From assembly GCA_964626965.1 (NCBI GenBank), contig CAZVHB010000006.1, positions 1 to 64,000 of the forward strand: 64,000 nt of DNA, given 5' to 3'. Under the pieces are notes generated by a model that worked only from the letters and a program-made list of their open reading frames with translations, did no database searches and was not told where the DNA came from. Made by a program: the position numbers and the translations under genes. Positions 14,405 to 22,291 of this stretch are shown piece after piece. The DNA comes from CAZEPT01 sp964626965. Lineage in GTDB: Bacteria; Patescibacteriota; Minisyncoccia; Phycocordibacterales; UBA9973. Position 1 is the stretch's first letter. Every line of letters begins with the position of its first letter.

Positions 14405-15226
14405 ATGGGAATGCCAAAAAATTTATTCCTGGTCAGACACGGACAGTCTGAAGGAAACTTTGTCAGAAAACAGTTCGAAAAAACCAATGACGAATCTTTT
14501 TTCTCAGAAATATTTCTGGGACTACACGAGTCACAATATGAACTAACCGAACTTGGGGTTCAACAAGCTCAACGAGCGGGAGAATGGTTTTTAAAAAATA
14601 ATTTTACGTTTTTTGACAGAATGCTTGTATCCAACAATGTACGAGCGATGCAAACCGCTGCTCATCTAAATTTTAAAAATCCGAGTTGGATGATGGACTT
14701 TAACCTAAGGGAAAGAGACGGTGGGCTATTCAATGTTATCACTCCTTCGAAGAGAGATTTACAGTACGCTGACCAACAAAGGTTCTACGACACTCAACCA
14801 TTTCTATTTCGCCCTCCTCAAGGTGAGAGTATTGCTGACTTATGCCAGAGGATTAAAATCGTTCTCGACACAATGGCGAGAGAGTGCGACGGGAAAAATG
14901 TTGTTATTACTTGTCATGGTCACGTTATGTCAGCTTTTAGAATTATCTTAGAAAGAATGACCTTACAAGAATCTAACGATTTTCTGTTGCATAAAAATGG
15001 CTTGGGTCATATACCGAATTGTTCTATTATTCACTACACAAGAGAAAATCCATTTGAAATTAAAAATGGTCTTGCTAATCACTTTAATTGGGTAAGGATG
15101 ATTAGTCCAACAAATCTCGATAATATAACCGGTGAAGATTTCTCAGAGATACAAAGAAAAAAGTACTCTAACGAGGAGCTCTTGATAGAAGCAGAAAAAA
15201 ACAGATCCAATATAGAGACTATTTAA
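14405..15226 (+). CDS. histidine phosphatase superfamily protein (phosphoglycerate mutase-like)
   Basis: A 273-residue protein with the branch-1 histidine phosphatase hallmarks. LVRHGQSEGN (about 9-18) carries the phospho-accepting His, SNNVRAMQTA (about 78-87) the second Arg, E in LRERDGG (about 103-109), and VVITCHGHVMSAFR (about 173-186) the catalytic His. Large insertions and a C-terminal extension of about 60 residues set it apart from glycolytic PGM. It is probably a phosphatase on a small metabolite or nucleotide rather than a mutase. The second ATG (residue 3, MPKNLF) is a possible alternative start. Convergent with clpP across a shared terminator. Confidence 0.8.
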   Translation: MGMPKNLFLVRHGQSEGNFVRKQFEKTNDESFFSEIFLGLHESQYELTELGVQQAQRAGEWFLKNNFTFFDRMLVSNNVRAMQTAAHLNFKNPSWMMDFNLRERDGGLFNVITPSKRDLQYADQQRFYDTQPFLFRPPQGESIADLCQRIKIVLDTMARECDGKNVVITCHGHVMSAFRIILERMTLQESNDFLLHKNGLGHIPNCSIIHYTRENPFEIKNGLANHFNWVRMISPTNLDNITGEDFSEIQRKKYSNEELLIEAEKNRSNIETI

Positions 15227-15251
15227 ACAGGTAATCCATATAATACAAAAC

Positions 15252-15281
15252 AAAAAGTCGCCCCTCAGGCGACCTTTTTTT
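15252..15281. terminator. terminator between phosphatase gene and clpP
   Basis: Stem GTCGCC/GGCGAC with loop CCTCA, an A tract on the left and eight T on the right. Serves both convergent genes. Confidence 0.75.
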
Positions 15282-15867
15282 ATTTTCCTCCTTTTTTAGT
15301 AATCACTTCATCAATCAAACCGTATTTCTTACCTTCTTCGGCGGTCATCCAGTTGTCTCGATCAGCGTCTTTTTCTATGACCGCTTGAGATTTACCAGTT
15401 GCTTTCGCAAGAATTCTGTACAAATTGTCTCGAGTACGGAGGATGTTCTTTGCTGTAATAGCGATATCTGAGGCTTGGCCTTCTACTCCACCCATCGGTT
15501 GGTGAATCATAATCTCAGAGTTTGGAAGCGCAAAACGTTTACCTTTTGCACCTTCAGCAAGGAGAATCGCTCCCATAGAAGCAGCGAGACCCACGCAGAC
15601 CGTCTGCACATCTGGCTTTACATGGTTCATCGTGTCGAGAATCGCAAGACCTGCGGTGACTGATCCACCAGGGGAGTTGATATAGAGAAGAATGTCTTTT
15701 TTCGGATCAGCATGCTCGAGAAAGAGAAGCTGAGCAATAACGACATTTGCGACTTGGTCATTAATCGGACCTCCGAGGAAGATAATTCGTTCATTTAATA
15801 GGCGTGAGTAAATATCATACGCTCGCTCACCATTATTTGTTTTTTCGATAACTGTTGGTATTAACAT
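15280..15867 (-). CDS. clpP: ATP-dependent Clp protease proteolytic subunit
   Basis: ClpP forms the tetradecameric peptidase chamber used by ClpX/ClpA-type unfoldases. It has 195 residues from the ATG at 15867 (MLIPTVIEKT), the canonical ClpP start. The longer in-frame reading from 15948 is rejected because TTTGAA-17 bp-TATACT ends 7 nt before 15867. The catalytic triad is visible as Ser97 (GLAASMGA), His122 (IHQPMGG) and Asp171 (DADRDNWM). The handle region QASDIAITAKNI is conserved. No clpX or tig lies in the same operon, but tig is only 1 kb upstream on the same strand with a small gene between. Confidence 0.97.
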   Translation of the reverse strand: MLIPTVIEKTNNGERAYDIYSRLLNERIIFLGGPINDQVANVVIAQLLFLEHADPKKDILLYINSPGGSVTAGLAILDTMNHVKPDVQTVCVGLAASMGAILLAEGAKGKRFALPNSEIMIHQPMGGVEGQASDIAITAKNILRTRDNLYRILAKATGKSQAVIEKDADRDNWMTAEEGKKYGLIDEVITKKGGK

Positions 15868-15874
15868 ATAGGTA

Positions 15875-15903
15875 AGTATACGAGAAAAATAACAAATTTC
15901 AAA
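15875..15903 (-). promoter_or_regulatory. leaderless promoter of clpP
   Basis: Minus strand TTTGAA, 17-bp spacer, TATACT (15880-15875). The +1 is at 15868/15867, on the ATG. Confidence 0.6.
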
Positions 15904-15925
15904 ATTTGAATTTTTTGTATAAAAA

Positions 15926-15954
15926 AACCGGTGTCCATTATAGGGCAACCGGTT
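15926..15954 (-). terminator. terminator after the small membrane gene
   Basis: Stem AACCGGT/ACCGGTT (15926-15932 / 15948-15954) with an inner GCCC/GGAC-like pairing, followed on the minus strand by seven T. Confidence 0.65.
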
Positions 15955-15977
15955 CTTTGATTTTAATTACAAATTTA

Positions 15978-16193
15978 TTACCAAATGGTTTTACCGAAAA
16001 CATCTCTTTTTTTCAAGAACTCGTAATAATTAACAAAAGCTATCACACTAAACATTGCTAAGAAAAAAAAGAAAGGTACATTCTCGGCCATTTTCATGTG
16101 TTGATAGATTTTTGCTTTTATAGCTATATTTAAGGGTATTGAAGACCCAGCTACTGCTAAAAAAATTTGCATTATTTTTTTCATGTTATTCAT
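15978..16193 (-). CDS. small two-helix membrane protein
   Basis: Unknown 71-residue protein. Two hydrophobic segments are seen: residues about 8-24 (FLAVAGSSIPLNIAI) and 39-57 (VPFFFFLAMFSVIAFVNYY), with basic residues between (KAKIYQHMKM) and at the C-terminus. Its own terminator follows. Two copies of a TTTGTG/CACAAA palindrome lie just upstream of the start (16199-16239), so expression may be controlled by a repressor. It could also be a small toxin-like or stress peptide; nothing in the sequence decides this. Confidence 0.55.
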   Translation of the reverse strand: MNNMKKIMQIFLAVAGSSIPLNIAIKAKIYQHMKMAENVPFFFFLAMFSVIAFVNYYEFLKKRDVFGKTIW

Positions 16194-16198
16194 TTTTA

Positions 16199-16239
16199 TT
16201 TGTGGTCACAAACCCCATAAAGAATCTGTGGTCACAAAT
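16199..16239. promoter_or_regulatory. paired palindromic operator-like sites
   Basis: TTTGTGGTCACAAA (16199-16212, perfect TTTGTG-GT-CACAAA) and TCTGTGGTCACAAA (16226-16239) repeat with 27-bp spacing, directly upstream of the small membrane gene. The pairing and spacing look like a dimeric regulator binding site. No regulator gene is adjacent. Confidence 0.45.
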
Positions 16240-16327
16240 AAAAAATTCAAAAAGAACCCTAACCCATTAGGATTAATATAGCATACTTTTATACAAAAGT
16301 CAATATCATCAATTTAAAGAACACACT

Positions 16328-16360
16328 AAAAAATACCCTTATTAGATAAGGGTATTTTTT
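16328..16360. terminator. terminator after tig
   Basis: A perfect 15-bp stem AAAAAATACCCTTAT / ATAAGGGTATTTTTT with loop TAG. Confidence 0.85.
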
Positions 16361-16377
16361 AATTTAAGTTACAAATT

Positions 16378-17418
16378 TTACGCTGTTTTACTCTCCAAAA
16401 ATTCAACCACGGCTTCGTTTTGAAGAATATTTTTTACATATTGTTCAACATTCGCTCGATCCATGTTCACATATGCTTGCATGATGCCTTCAACTTGTTC
16501 GCCAACTTTTGTCTCATCAGCTTCGATATTTTCTTTTTTACCGATTTCACTTAAAATAAATTCTGTTTTAACTTTCTTTATTGTATCTACTCTGTATGTG
16601 TCGCGCATTTCCTCTTCGGTCTTGGTAAGATGTTTCAAATATTCTTCATAGGAGAGCCCCATACGAGTAATATCATTTTTCATTTGTTCCATAAATTTAT
16701 CCAGTTCGTATTCAACTAAAATATCAGGAAGTGTAATATCAGTATTTTCGACAAGTGTCTCCATAAGAAGAGCGCGAGTCTTGCTCTTTGCACGACCTTC
16801 TTTTTCAAGAGTAAGGTTTTCTTTTACTTTCTCTTTAAATTCATCGACTGTTTTAAAATCGCCAAGTTTTTGTACAAATTCATCATTGAGTTCAGGGAGC
16901 TCTGGTTCTGGTTCATTTTCCGCATGTTCATGTGGTTCATCTCCATGAGCATCTTTATGAGCACGCATTTTACGAATTTCAAGAATAGTTTTTTCTATCT
17001 CTTCTTCAGTTACTTGATCTGGTGTTTCTTTTTTTATAGCTGAAACAAGTTTGTTATAGTCAGGAAGTGTTACAACAGGGAGCACTGCAGTCTCGAGAGA
17101 GAATACAAGGGGATTGTTCGGAGCAATTTTTTTAATCTTCACTGCTGGATGACCAATCGCATCGATCTTGTGTTCAACAAGCACCTTTGGGTAAAGTTCT
17201 TGGATTGCACGTTCTGCCATTTCCTCCAACACATGCATTTCTGGAACTTGTTTTTCAAGGAGCGCTTTTGGAGCAGCACCTTTTCTAAAGCCATCAATTT
17301 CTATGTTTTTTGTGAGGTACGTAAATGCCTGCTCGCGGTAGCTTTCAAACTTTTCTGCAGTAATTTCACCTTCTATTTCGACAATTCCTTTGTCTTTTTT
17401 GTTTATTTTTATATCCAT
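16378..17418 (-). CDS. tig: trigger factor lacking the PPIase domain
   Basis: Ribosome-associated chaperone for nascent chains. The 346-residue product has the N-terminal ribosome-docking domain with its signature GFRKGAAPKALLEKQV (about 42-57) and the helical C-terminal cradle (about 185-346, starting ELNDEFVQKLGDF). The FKBP-like PPIase domain of about 100 residues expected in the middle is absent. A Glu/His-rich linker (AHKDAHGDEPHEHAENEPEPE, about 150-170) takes its place. Both remaining domains carry the known chaperone surfaces, so a functional short trigger factor is likely. TTGAGA-16 bp-TAAAGT ends 6 nt before the ATG, predicting a leaderless mRNA. Confidence 0.93.
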   Translation of the reverse strand: MDIKINKKDKGIVEIEGEITAEKFESYREQAFTYLTKNIEIDGFRKGAAPKALLEKQVPEMHVLEEMAERAIQELYPKVLVEHKIDAIGHPAVKIKKIAPNNPLVFSLETAVLPVVTLPDYNKLVSAIKKETPDQVTEEEIEKTILEIRKMRAHKDAHGDEPHEHAENEPEPELPELNDEFVQKLGDFKTVDEFKEKVKENLTLEKEGRAKSKTRALLMETLVENTDITLPDILVEYELDKFMEQMKNDITRMGLSYEEYLKHLTKTEEEMRDTYRVDTIKKVKTEFILSEIGKKENIEADETKVGEQVEGIMQAYVNMDRANVEQYVKNILQNEAVVEFLESKTA

Positions 17419-17424
17419 AGGTAC

Positions 17425-17452
17425 ACTTTACACTGTTTTTTGGCTTTCTCAA
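17425..17452 (-). promoter_or_regulatory. leaderless promoter of tig
   Basis: Minus strand TTGAGA, 16-bp spacer, TAAAGT (17430-17425), +1 at 17418. The -10 context AGTGTAAAGTGT also occurs at the rpmH promoter. Confidence 0.55.
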
Positions 17453-17542
17453 AATTTTTGACTTTAGAATAGTTTTTATGTACAGTGAAGGAAATCATAT
17501 CTTTTCATTTCAAAAAACCCGCGCAGGAGGCGGTTATACATC

Positions 17543-18463
17543 ATGAAATCAAAAAAATTACTTTTAAAAACATTAGATTTAGACCATTTGCTGGTCGGAG
17601 GAAAATCACATGATCAATTCTTGAGGGACTTACATACTGAGTTTTCCGACACCGGATTTTTTTTACTGAAGAATCACGGAATTCCCCAGGAGTTACTCAG
17701 ACAAACAAAGGAAGTCTCTAACAAGTTTTTTAATGCACCACTAGAGTTTCGAGAGAGGTTTGAATTTAAAAAAGAAAAACATCAAAGAGGGTACACACCG
17801 CCAAAATTAGAAAAGGGTGAGTTTGCTACAATTGCTGATGAAAAAGAATTTTTACAATTTGGACCAGATCGAAATGTTGCTATCCCGGACATTATTGGTT
17901 TCAACCATGTAACAGAGGAAACATTCAAAGCATTTGAAAAAACGGCACTCATACTCCTCAGAGCAATCGCTCTGAGCTTGGAATTACCTTCCGATACATT
18001 TGCAAAAAAGTACGGTAACAGTATTTTAAGAGCAATAAATTACCCAGCAAATAATAAACCTCTCAAAGACGAAGGGGAAGAGACACTTGGAGGTAACATT
18101 GCCGGAATGTGTGCATCAAAACACACAGACATAAATGTCATTACGCTTTTGGATGCAAAAGAAAAAGGACTGCAACTATTTAAAGACAAGTGGTTAGAAG
18201 TGACTATCACTGACCCAAATGTAATTGTTGTGAATTGTGGCGATATGCTCCAACACATCACTGGAGGAAGATACAAATCAGGTTTACACCGTGTTGTGTG
18301 CCAGAGAAATGTGCGCCGTTTTGCTTTACCGTTTTTCTGTCACTTCAACGTATGGGAATCGGTCTCACCACTCAAAGAGTTGGGTAAATCAGATCGAAAA
18401 AAATATCCATTCAGAAAAGTGGGGAATTACTTGAACCACAGACTGAAACAAATTGGATTATAA
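17543..18463 (+). CDS. isopenicillin N synthase-like 2-oxoglutarate/Fe(II) oxygenase
   Basis: Non-heme iron dioxygenase fold. The 306-residue protein has the N-terminal DIOX_N region (SDTGFFLLKNHGIPQELLRQ, about 36-55) and the jelly-roll core. The iron ligands are His194-x-Asp196 (KHTDIN) and His249 (SGLHRV). The Arg that binds the co-substrate carboxylate is in RRFALPFF, but the usual RxS motif reads RFA, so its Ser is replaced by Ala. The substrate is unknown; small-molecule hydroxylation or desaturation is typical. AGGAGG lies 12 nt before the ATG, one of the few Shine-Dalgarno-like sites seen. It is an unusual enzyme for a reduced genome and may have been acquired. Confidence 0.85.
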   Translation: MKSKKLLLKTLDLDHLLVGGKSHDQFLRDLHTEFSDTGFFLLKNHGIPQELLRQTKEVSNKFFNAPLEFRERFEFKKEKHQRGYTPPKLEKGEFATIADEKEFLQFGPDRNVAIPDIIGFNHVTEETFKAFEKTALILLRAIALSLELPSDTFAKKYGNSILRAINYPANNKPLKDEGEETLGGNIAGMCASKHTDINVITLLDAKEKGLQLFKDKWLEVTITDPNVIVVNCGDMLQHITGGRYKSGLHRVVCQRNVRRFALPFFCHFNVWESVSPLKELGKSDRKKYPFRKVGNYLNHRLKQIGL

Positions 18464-18486
18464 AAATTCTTACATGCATATAATGA

Positions 18487-18507
18487 AGCCATCACAGTGT
18501 GATGGCT
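18487..18507 (+). terminator. terminator after the oxygenase gene
   Basis: Stem AGCCATCAC/GTGATGGCT with loop AGT, followed by seven T. Confidence 0.8.
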
Positions 18508-18563
18508 TTTTTTGACTTTAATTGCTTTTTATTATATTGTGAGGGAAACAAATACTTTACTAA

Positions 18564-19904
18564 ATGAACCAAACACACATGCTTATTGGGGATACCATTA
18601 AAGTATTCCCTGCAAATTACGAATCCTTCATCTCGTTTGACCACAACGACTACGAACAAATATGTCAGTCTATTCCTTTTTCCTCTATTGGGTGGGCAAT
18701 CAAAGGAGATTTTTTTGAAGAACTTATGCAAGTCTTTAACCTTTGGAGGTTAAATAAAGTAAAGCAACTCGCATTTCTCCGAAATCCCATCATTAGGGAA
18801 AATAATCCTAATATTATTTCTCTGGACTTTCCACACACTCGTTTCGATCACTCGCTTGATGTTGGAGTACTTATGGGAATATCTATACAAAATATTTCCC
18901 GCCAAAAAGACCAGCCTCCAATGTTTGATCTCTTGAAAACAGCACTGACTGCGGGATTCCTTCACGACCTTTTAACTCCTGCCGGAGGAGATACCATGAA
19001 GACAGTATCTGATGAAGACTTTGATGAGGATATGCATTTCAACGAAATGTTTCAAAAACCCGAGTGTAAAGCATTTTTCAAGAGGCATCACATTGACGAA
19101 AATTTACTCTATGACACTATCTTGAACAAAGGAGTACTTGGGAAACTTTTGAATTATGCCGATAAGATCGCCTATACATCTCGTGATACCTACCACTTCT
19201 TGAATATGATTCGCATTCAGGAAATGGGGAACACTGTGGACCGTAGCGAAGGATTTCATAAAATAGCTGCACTGGTTGCGGAAAATCCGCTCATTACATC
19301 AATCTGGAGTAATATAGTGTTGCGTAAAGGGATACCTTGTTTCTCAGGAAAGGGAATCATCAAGAAAGTTGCAGACTTTATGAAACTACGTGCACTGATG
19401 TTTAGACATTTATACTATCATCCGCAGGCACAATTCCCTGAGCGAGCGCTCGCATGGTTTGTGATGAAACAAATCTACAACAACGGCGTCACTCGCGAAG
19501 ATTTACTCAGAGAAGGCGACCAGTGGCTTGAAAGAAAAATCGACGAATACACAGGTATTCCGTTTTTTGCTTCTCGGTGTCTCAATATGGTGCATCCAAA
19601 ATTAGACACGTTTGAAACACAAGCACAGGCGCACACATTCATGAGAGAAATGCACGGATCTAAAAAACACATGTATTTTTATGAAGAATTCAAAAGTCGA
19701 ACAAAAAACGGCATAGAAGATTTTCATATCTCATATAACAGAAAAATTGCGGACCTCTTCACGCTTGATCCAGTAAATGCCGAAGTCATAAAAGATATCA
19801 TGACTTTTCCAGAAGTACATCGTGTGTATTCTTTCAATCTTGAACCACTGGGTGAAGAATTTAGTGCAAAGTTTTTAGAACTGCAAGAAAAATATCATTA
19901 CTAA
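18564..19904 (+). CDS. HD-superfamily phosphohydrolase
   Basis: A 446-residue protein with the layout of dGTPase/SAMHD1-like HD proteins: TRFDHSLDVGVLMG (about 91-104) supplies the first His, and GFLHDLLTPAGGD (about 131-143) the HD pair. A distant ILNKGVLGKLLNYADKIAYTSRDTY (in two parts around 190-215) supplies the last Asp. The typical HDxGHGPFSH element is altered to HDLLTPAGGD, so the substrate may differ from dNTPs. It shares flanks with the oxygenase and histidine phosphatase, all apparently single-gene units, so no pathway can be read from context. Cytoplasmic, with no membrane helix. Confidence 0.8.
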   Translation: MNQTHMLIGDTIKVFPANYESFISFDHNDYEQICQSIPFSSIGWAIKGDFFEELMQVFNLWRLNKVKQLAFLRNPIIRENNPNIISLDFPHTRFDHSLDVGVLMGISIQNISRQKDQPPMFDLLKTALTAGFLHDLLTPAGGDTMKTVSDEDFDEDMHFNEMFQKPECKAFFKRHHIDENLLYDTILNKGVLGKLLNYADKIAYTSRDTYHFLNMIRIQEMGNTVDRSEGFHKIAALVAENPLITSIWSNIVLRKGIPCFSGKGIIKKVADFMKLRALMFRHLYYHPQAQFPERALAWFVMKQIYNNGVTREDLLREGDQWLERKIDEYTGIPFFASRCLNMVHPKLDTFETQAQAHTFMREMHGSKKHMYFYEEFKSRTKNGIEDFHISYNRKIADLFTLDPVNAEVIKDIMTFPEVHRVYSFNLEPLGEEFSAKFLELQEKYHY

Positions 19905-19908
19905 CAAA

Positions 19909-19974
19909 AGCCATCTCGAAAGAGGTGGTTTTTTAATACAAAAAGGCGCGGACTACGTCCGCGCCTTTTTGTAT
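19909..19974. terminator. tandem terminators between HD gene and ppa
   Basis: A weak hairpin AGCCATCTC/GAGGTGGTT plus T6 (19909-19935) is followed by a perfect 17-bp stem (19936-19952 / 19958-19974, core AGGCGCGGA). The second serves both convergent genes. Confidence 0.8.
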
Positions 19975-19983
19975 ATTTTATTT

Positions 19984-20571
19984 TTACGCTTCTAGTTTTG
20001 GTGCGTAGTCTTTCATGTACCGCTCCATAGATTCATGTACAATTTTAATTGCTTCATCTTTTGAAACGAATTCACCAACAACACCAGTACCTGGTTTTTT
20101 GAGTGCTTTATAATTTTCCCAATAGTACTTGGTTTCTTTCATAAAGTATTCACCAAGATCAGACACTTGCTGGATATGATCTGAACGTTTATCAGATGCA
20201 ATGACACCGATGATCTTGTCATCAACTTCACCACCATCGATAAATTTCATTCCACCAATGATGCGAATCTCAACAAGCGATCCTGGGACGAGTGGCTCTG
20301 TAATATTGACGATCTCAATATCAAGAGGATCATTGTCGAGATCCCAAGTCATTGGAATAGCACCATACGTAAACGGATACGCCATAGAAGAGTAGCCGAC
20401 GCGATCAAGCTTGAGCTGTCCGCTCTCTGTTATCAATTCATACTTGTTGATTGATCCAGCTGAGACTTCAACAATCACATTGAGCACCTCTGTTTCACCT
20501 TCTACGAAAGCTGGAAGAGCATGTAGTAAGTTGAGCATGTACTTTGAAGGTTTCACATTTATATTTGCCAT
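19984..20571 (-). CDS. ppa: inorganic pyrophosphatase (family I)
   Basis: Soluble enzyme hydrolysing PPi to two phosphates, pulling biosynthetic reactions forward. The 195 residues match family length. The metal-binding signature DNDPLDIEIV (about 80-89) is the family DxDPxD motif. GGEVDDKIIGVIASD (about 112-126) provides the following acidic residues, and KYYWENYKALK (about 148-158) the conserved Lys/Tyr segment. The N-terminal part has the usual VIVEVSAGSINKYE. It is monocistronic, with a terminator on the 3' side and a dispersed palindromic element just upstream. Confidence 0.95.
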   Translation of the reverse strand: MANINVKPSKYMLNLLHALPAFVEGETEVLNVIVEVSAGSINKYELITESGQLKLDRVGYSSMAYPFTYGAIPMTWDLDNDPLDIEIVNITEPLVPGSLVEIRIIGGMKFIDGGEVDDKIIGVIASDKRSDHIQQVSDLGEYFMKETKYYWENYKALKKPGTGVVGEFVSKDEAIKIVHESMERYMKDYAPKLEA

Positions 20572-20607
20572 AGATTAGTTTTAAGTTACTTATAATATGT
20601 TCTACAT

Positions 20608-20721
20608 TGTCATACCGGATAAGGTGAATTGTGAAGCAAGAGAGGATGCCCTGGGGTACCTGATCCGGTATCCAGACTATTTAGAGAGAATCCTGGATTC
20701 CGGATCGAGTCCGGAATGACA
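20608..20721. repeat. dispersed palindromic element, copy B (insert in left arm)
   Basis: Bounded by TGTCATACCGGAT and ATCGAGTCCGGAATGACA. The left arm carries the nested segment AAGGTGAATTG ... GCCCTGGGGTACC (about 20621-20657). The frame across it (VIPDSIRN) is repeat-derived. Followed by an AT-rich repeat (20738-20772) after the nusA stop. Confidence 0.75.
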
Positions 20722-20769
20722 GAACCAAAAATTTCGACTTTATAATTTAGTATTTGTAATTTAGAATTA

Positions 20770-22053
20770 CTAGTTGCTTTGTTCGTCTTCAAGCTTTTCT
20801 ACTTCGTGTGCTTCAGTATTGATCGGACCTGCTACCTCTTCTTGCGTCTTTACATCGAAATCATCTGTTTCATGTGTGTCATTTTCTTCTTCATGAGTCA
20901 CAACTGTTTCACCATCGGTCTCAACAACTTCATCACCTTGGATTCCCTTGATTTCAATTTTCCAACCAGTGAGTTTTGCAGCGAGGCGAACATTTTGTCC
21001 TCCTTTACCAATAGCGAGAGAAAGATGAGCATCGAGCACTTCAACGAAAGCTTTGTGTTCTGTTTCATCGATTTCAATATTGACGATTTGAGCTGGAGAG
21101 AGGGCATTTGCAATGTACTCTTTTGCATCAGATGCCCAAGGAATAATATCAATTTTTTCTTGTCCGATTTCTGACATGACTGTCGTAACGCGAATACCTT
21201 TTTGACCAACACAAGATCCAACTGGATCAATATGTTCATCTTCAGCATACACCGCCATCTTTGTACGAGATCCTGCTTCACGAGCAATTGCTTTAATCTC
21301 AACAACTCCACTTGCAACTTCAGGAGATTCTGACGCAAAGAGAGATTCAATAAGTTTTGGATGAGTACGTGAGAGTTTCAATGTTACTCCACGTGGTGAG
21401 TCATCAACATTGTAGAGAAATACTTTGATACGTCCTCCATGATTATAGCGTTCTCCTGGGATTTGTTCGTCTGGTGGAATGATACCGATCGCACGACCGA
21501 TATCAACATAGACCATACCACGTTCGTATTTTTGAATAGTCCCCATGATCACTTCACCTGATCTGCTTCCGTATTCATCTATAATAGAAGCTTTTTCTGC
21601 TTCACGGATTTTTTGAACAATAACTTGTTTTGCTGTTTGAGCGGCAACACGTCCGAAATCATCATGAGTATCAAGAGGGAAAGTGATTTCATCTTCGAGC
21701 TGTGCTCCATTTTTGATGATCCGAGCAGTGTCGATCATGATATGATGTTCTTCGTTAAAGAGTGGTCGGGTATCTTCTGGATCGCGTTCTGTATCGTCTT
21801 CATCTTCTTCGGTTTCGCCATCTTTTGGCATGCGGACTGTTGATTCATCAACAACGAGTTTTACTTGCAAAAACTGTGCTTCACCTGTTTCAGTATTGAG
21901 TGAACAACGGATAATCTGACCTTTCTTTCCAAAATCTTTTTTGTATGCGGCAGCGAGTGCTTGCTCGATTGCTTCAATGATTTTGTCCGCTGGAATTTTG
22001 CGTTCTTCTTCGAGCGCTTGCAGAGCGGTATGCATTGATTTTATATCTAACAT
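20770..22053 (-). CDS. nusA: transcription termination/antitermination factor NusA
   Basis: Binds RNA polymerase and nascent RNA and modulates pausing, termination and rRNA antitermination. The 427 residues contain the N-terminal polymerase-binding domain (1-130, with an acidic insertion EEDEDDTERDPED at about 82-94), an S1 domain (GTIQKYERGMVYVDIG, about 168-183), KH1 (about 235-300 with DPVGSCVGQKGIRV) and KH2 (about 305-370 with LSLAIGKGGQNVRLAAKLTGW). A very acidic tail of about 55 residues ends the protein. No C-terminal AR repeats are seen. A 5' hairpin lies between promoter and ATG. Confidence 0.96.
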   Translation of the reverse strand: MLDIKSMHTALQALEEERKIPADKIIEAIEQALAAAYKKDFGKKGQIIRCSLNTETGEAQFLQVKLVVDESTVRMPKDGETEEDEDDTERDPEDTRPLFNEEHHIMIDTARIIKNGAQLEDEITFPLDTHDDFGRVAAQTAKQVIVQKIREAEKASIIDEYGSRSGEVIMGTIQKYERGMVYVDIGRAIGIIPPDEQIPGERYNHGGRIKVFLYNVDDSPRGVTLKLSRTHPKLIESLFASESPEVASGVVEIKAIAREAGSRTKMAVYAEDEHIDPVGSCVGQKGIRVTTVMSEIGQEKIDIIPWASDAKEYIANALSPAQIVNIEIDETEHKAFVEVLDAHLSLAIGKGGQNVRLAAKLTGWKIEIKGIQGDEVVETDGETVVTHEEENDTHETDDFDVKTQEEVAGPINTEAHEVEKLEDEQSN

Positions 22054-22068
22054 ATATTTAGTTGTTAC

Positions 22069-22107
22069 TTGCCTGATCTTGATGTAAGAAACTCATAGCT
22101 CAGGCAA
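22069..22107 (-). promoter_or_regulatory. nusA leader hairpin
   Basis: Stem TTGCCTGA/TCAGGCAA (22100-22107 / 22069-22076) closes a 23-nt loop with a small inner TCTT/AAGA pairing. A possible -10 TAGAAT (22114-22109) puts the 5' end at the hairpin base. The 5' arm sequence GCCTGAGCTATGAG recurs with one change in the small-RNA candidate at 1845-1928. Confidence 0.5.
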
Positions 22108-22207
22108 TATTCTATTAAATTGTTTTTAAAAAAATCGAGCACGTACAAAATACGAGCTCGACCTTTTAATAATGAGAGTATAGCAAAAAGGAGGGAAAAG
22201 GACAATA

Positions 22208-22290
22208 CTAAACAATACAAAAACGGGACGACATAGTCGGCCCGCTTTTGTATTGTTTAGCATTTAGAATTTAACATGTATCATTCTTAT
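22208..22290. terminator. terminator plus AT-rich repeat after pilB
   Basis: The long stem CTAAACAATACAAAA...CGGG / CCCG...TTTTGTATTGTTTAG (22208-22227 / 22241-22260) is joined on the pilB side by the repeat TTAAATTCTAAATGCTAAAC. Confidence 0.8.
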
Positions 22291-22291
22291 C

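Noticed and set aside
20610..20792. 60-residue minus-strand frame (VIPDSIRNPG)
   Set aside because: It is the translation of the dispersed palindromic element plus AT-rich repeat; the same peptide arises wherever that repeat family occurs.
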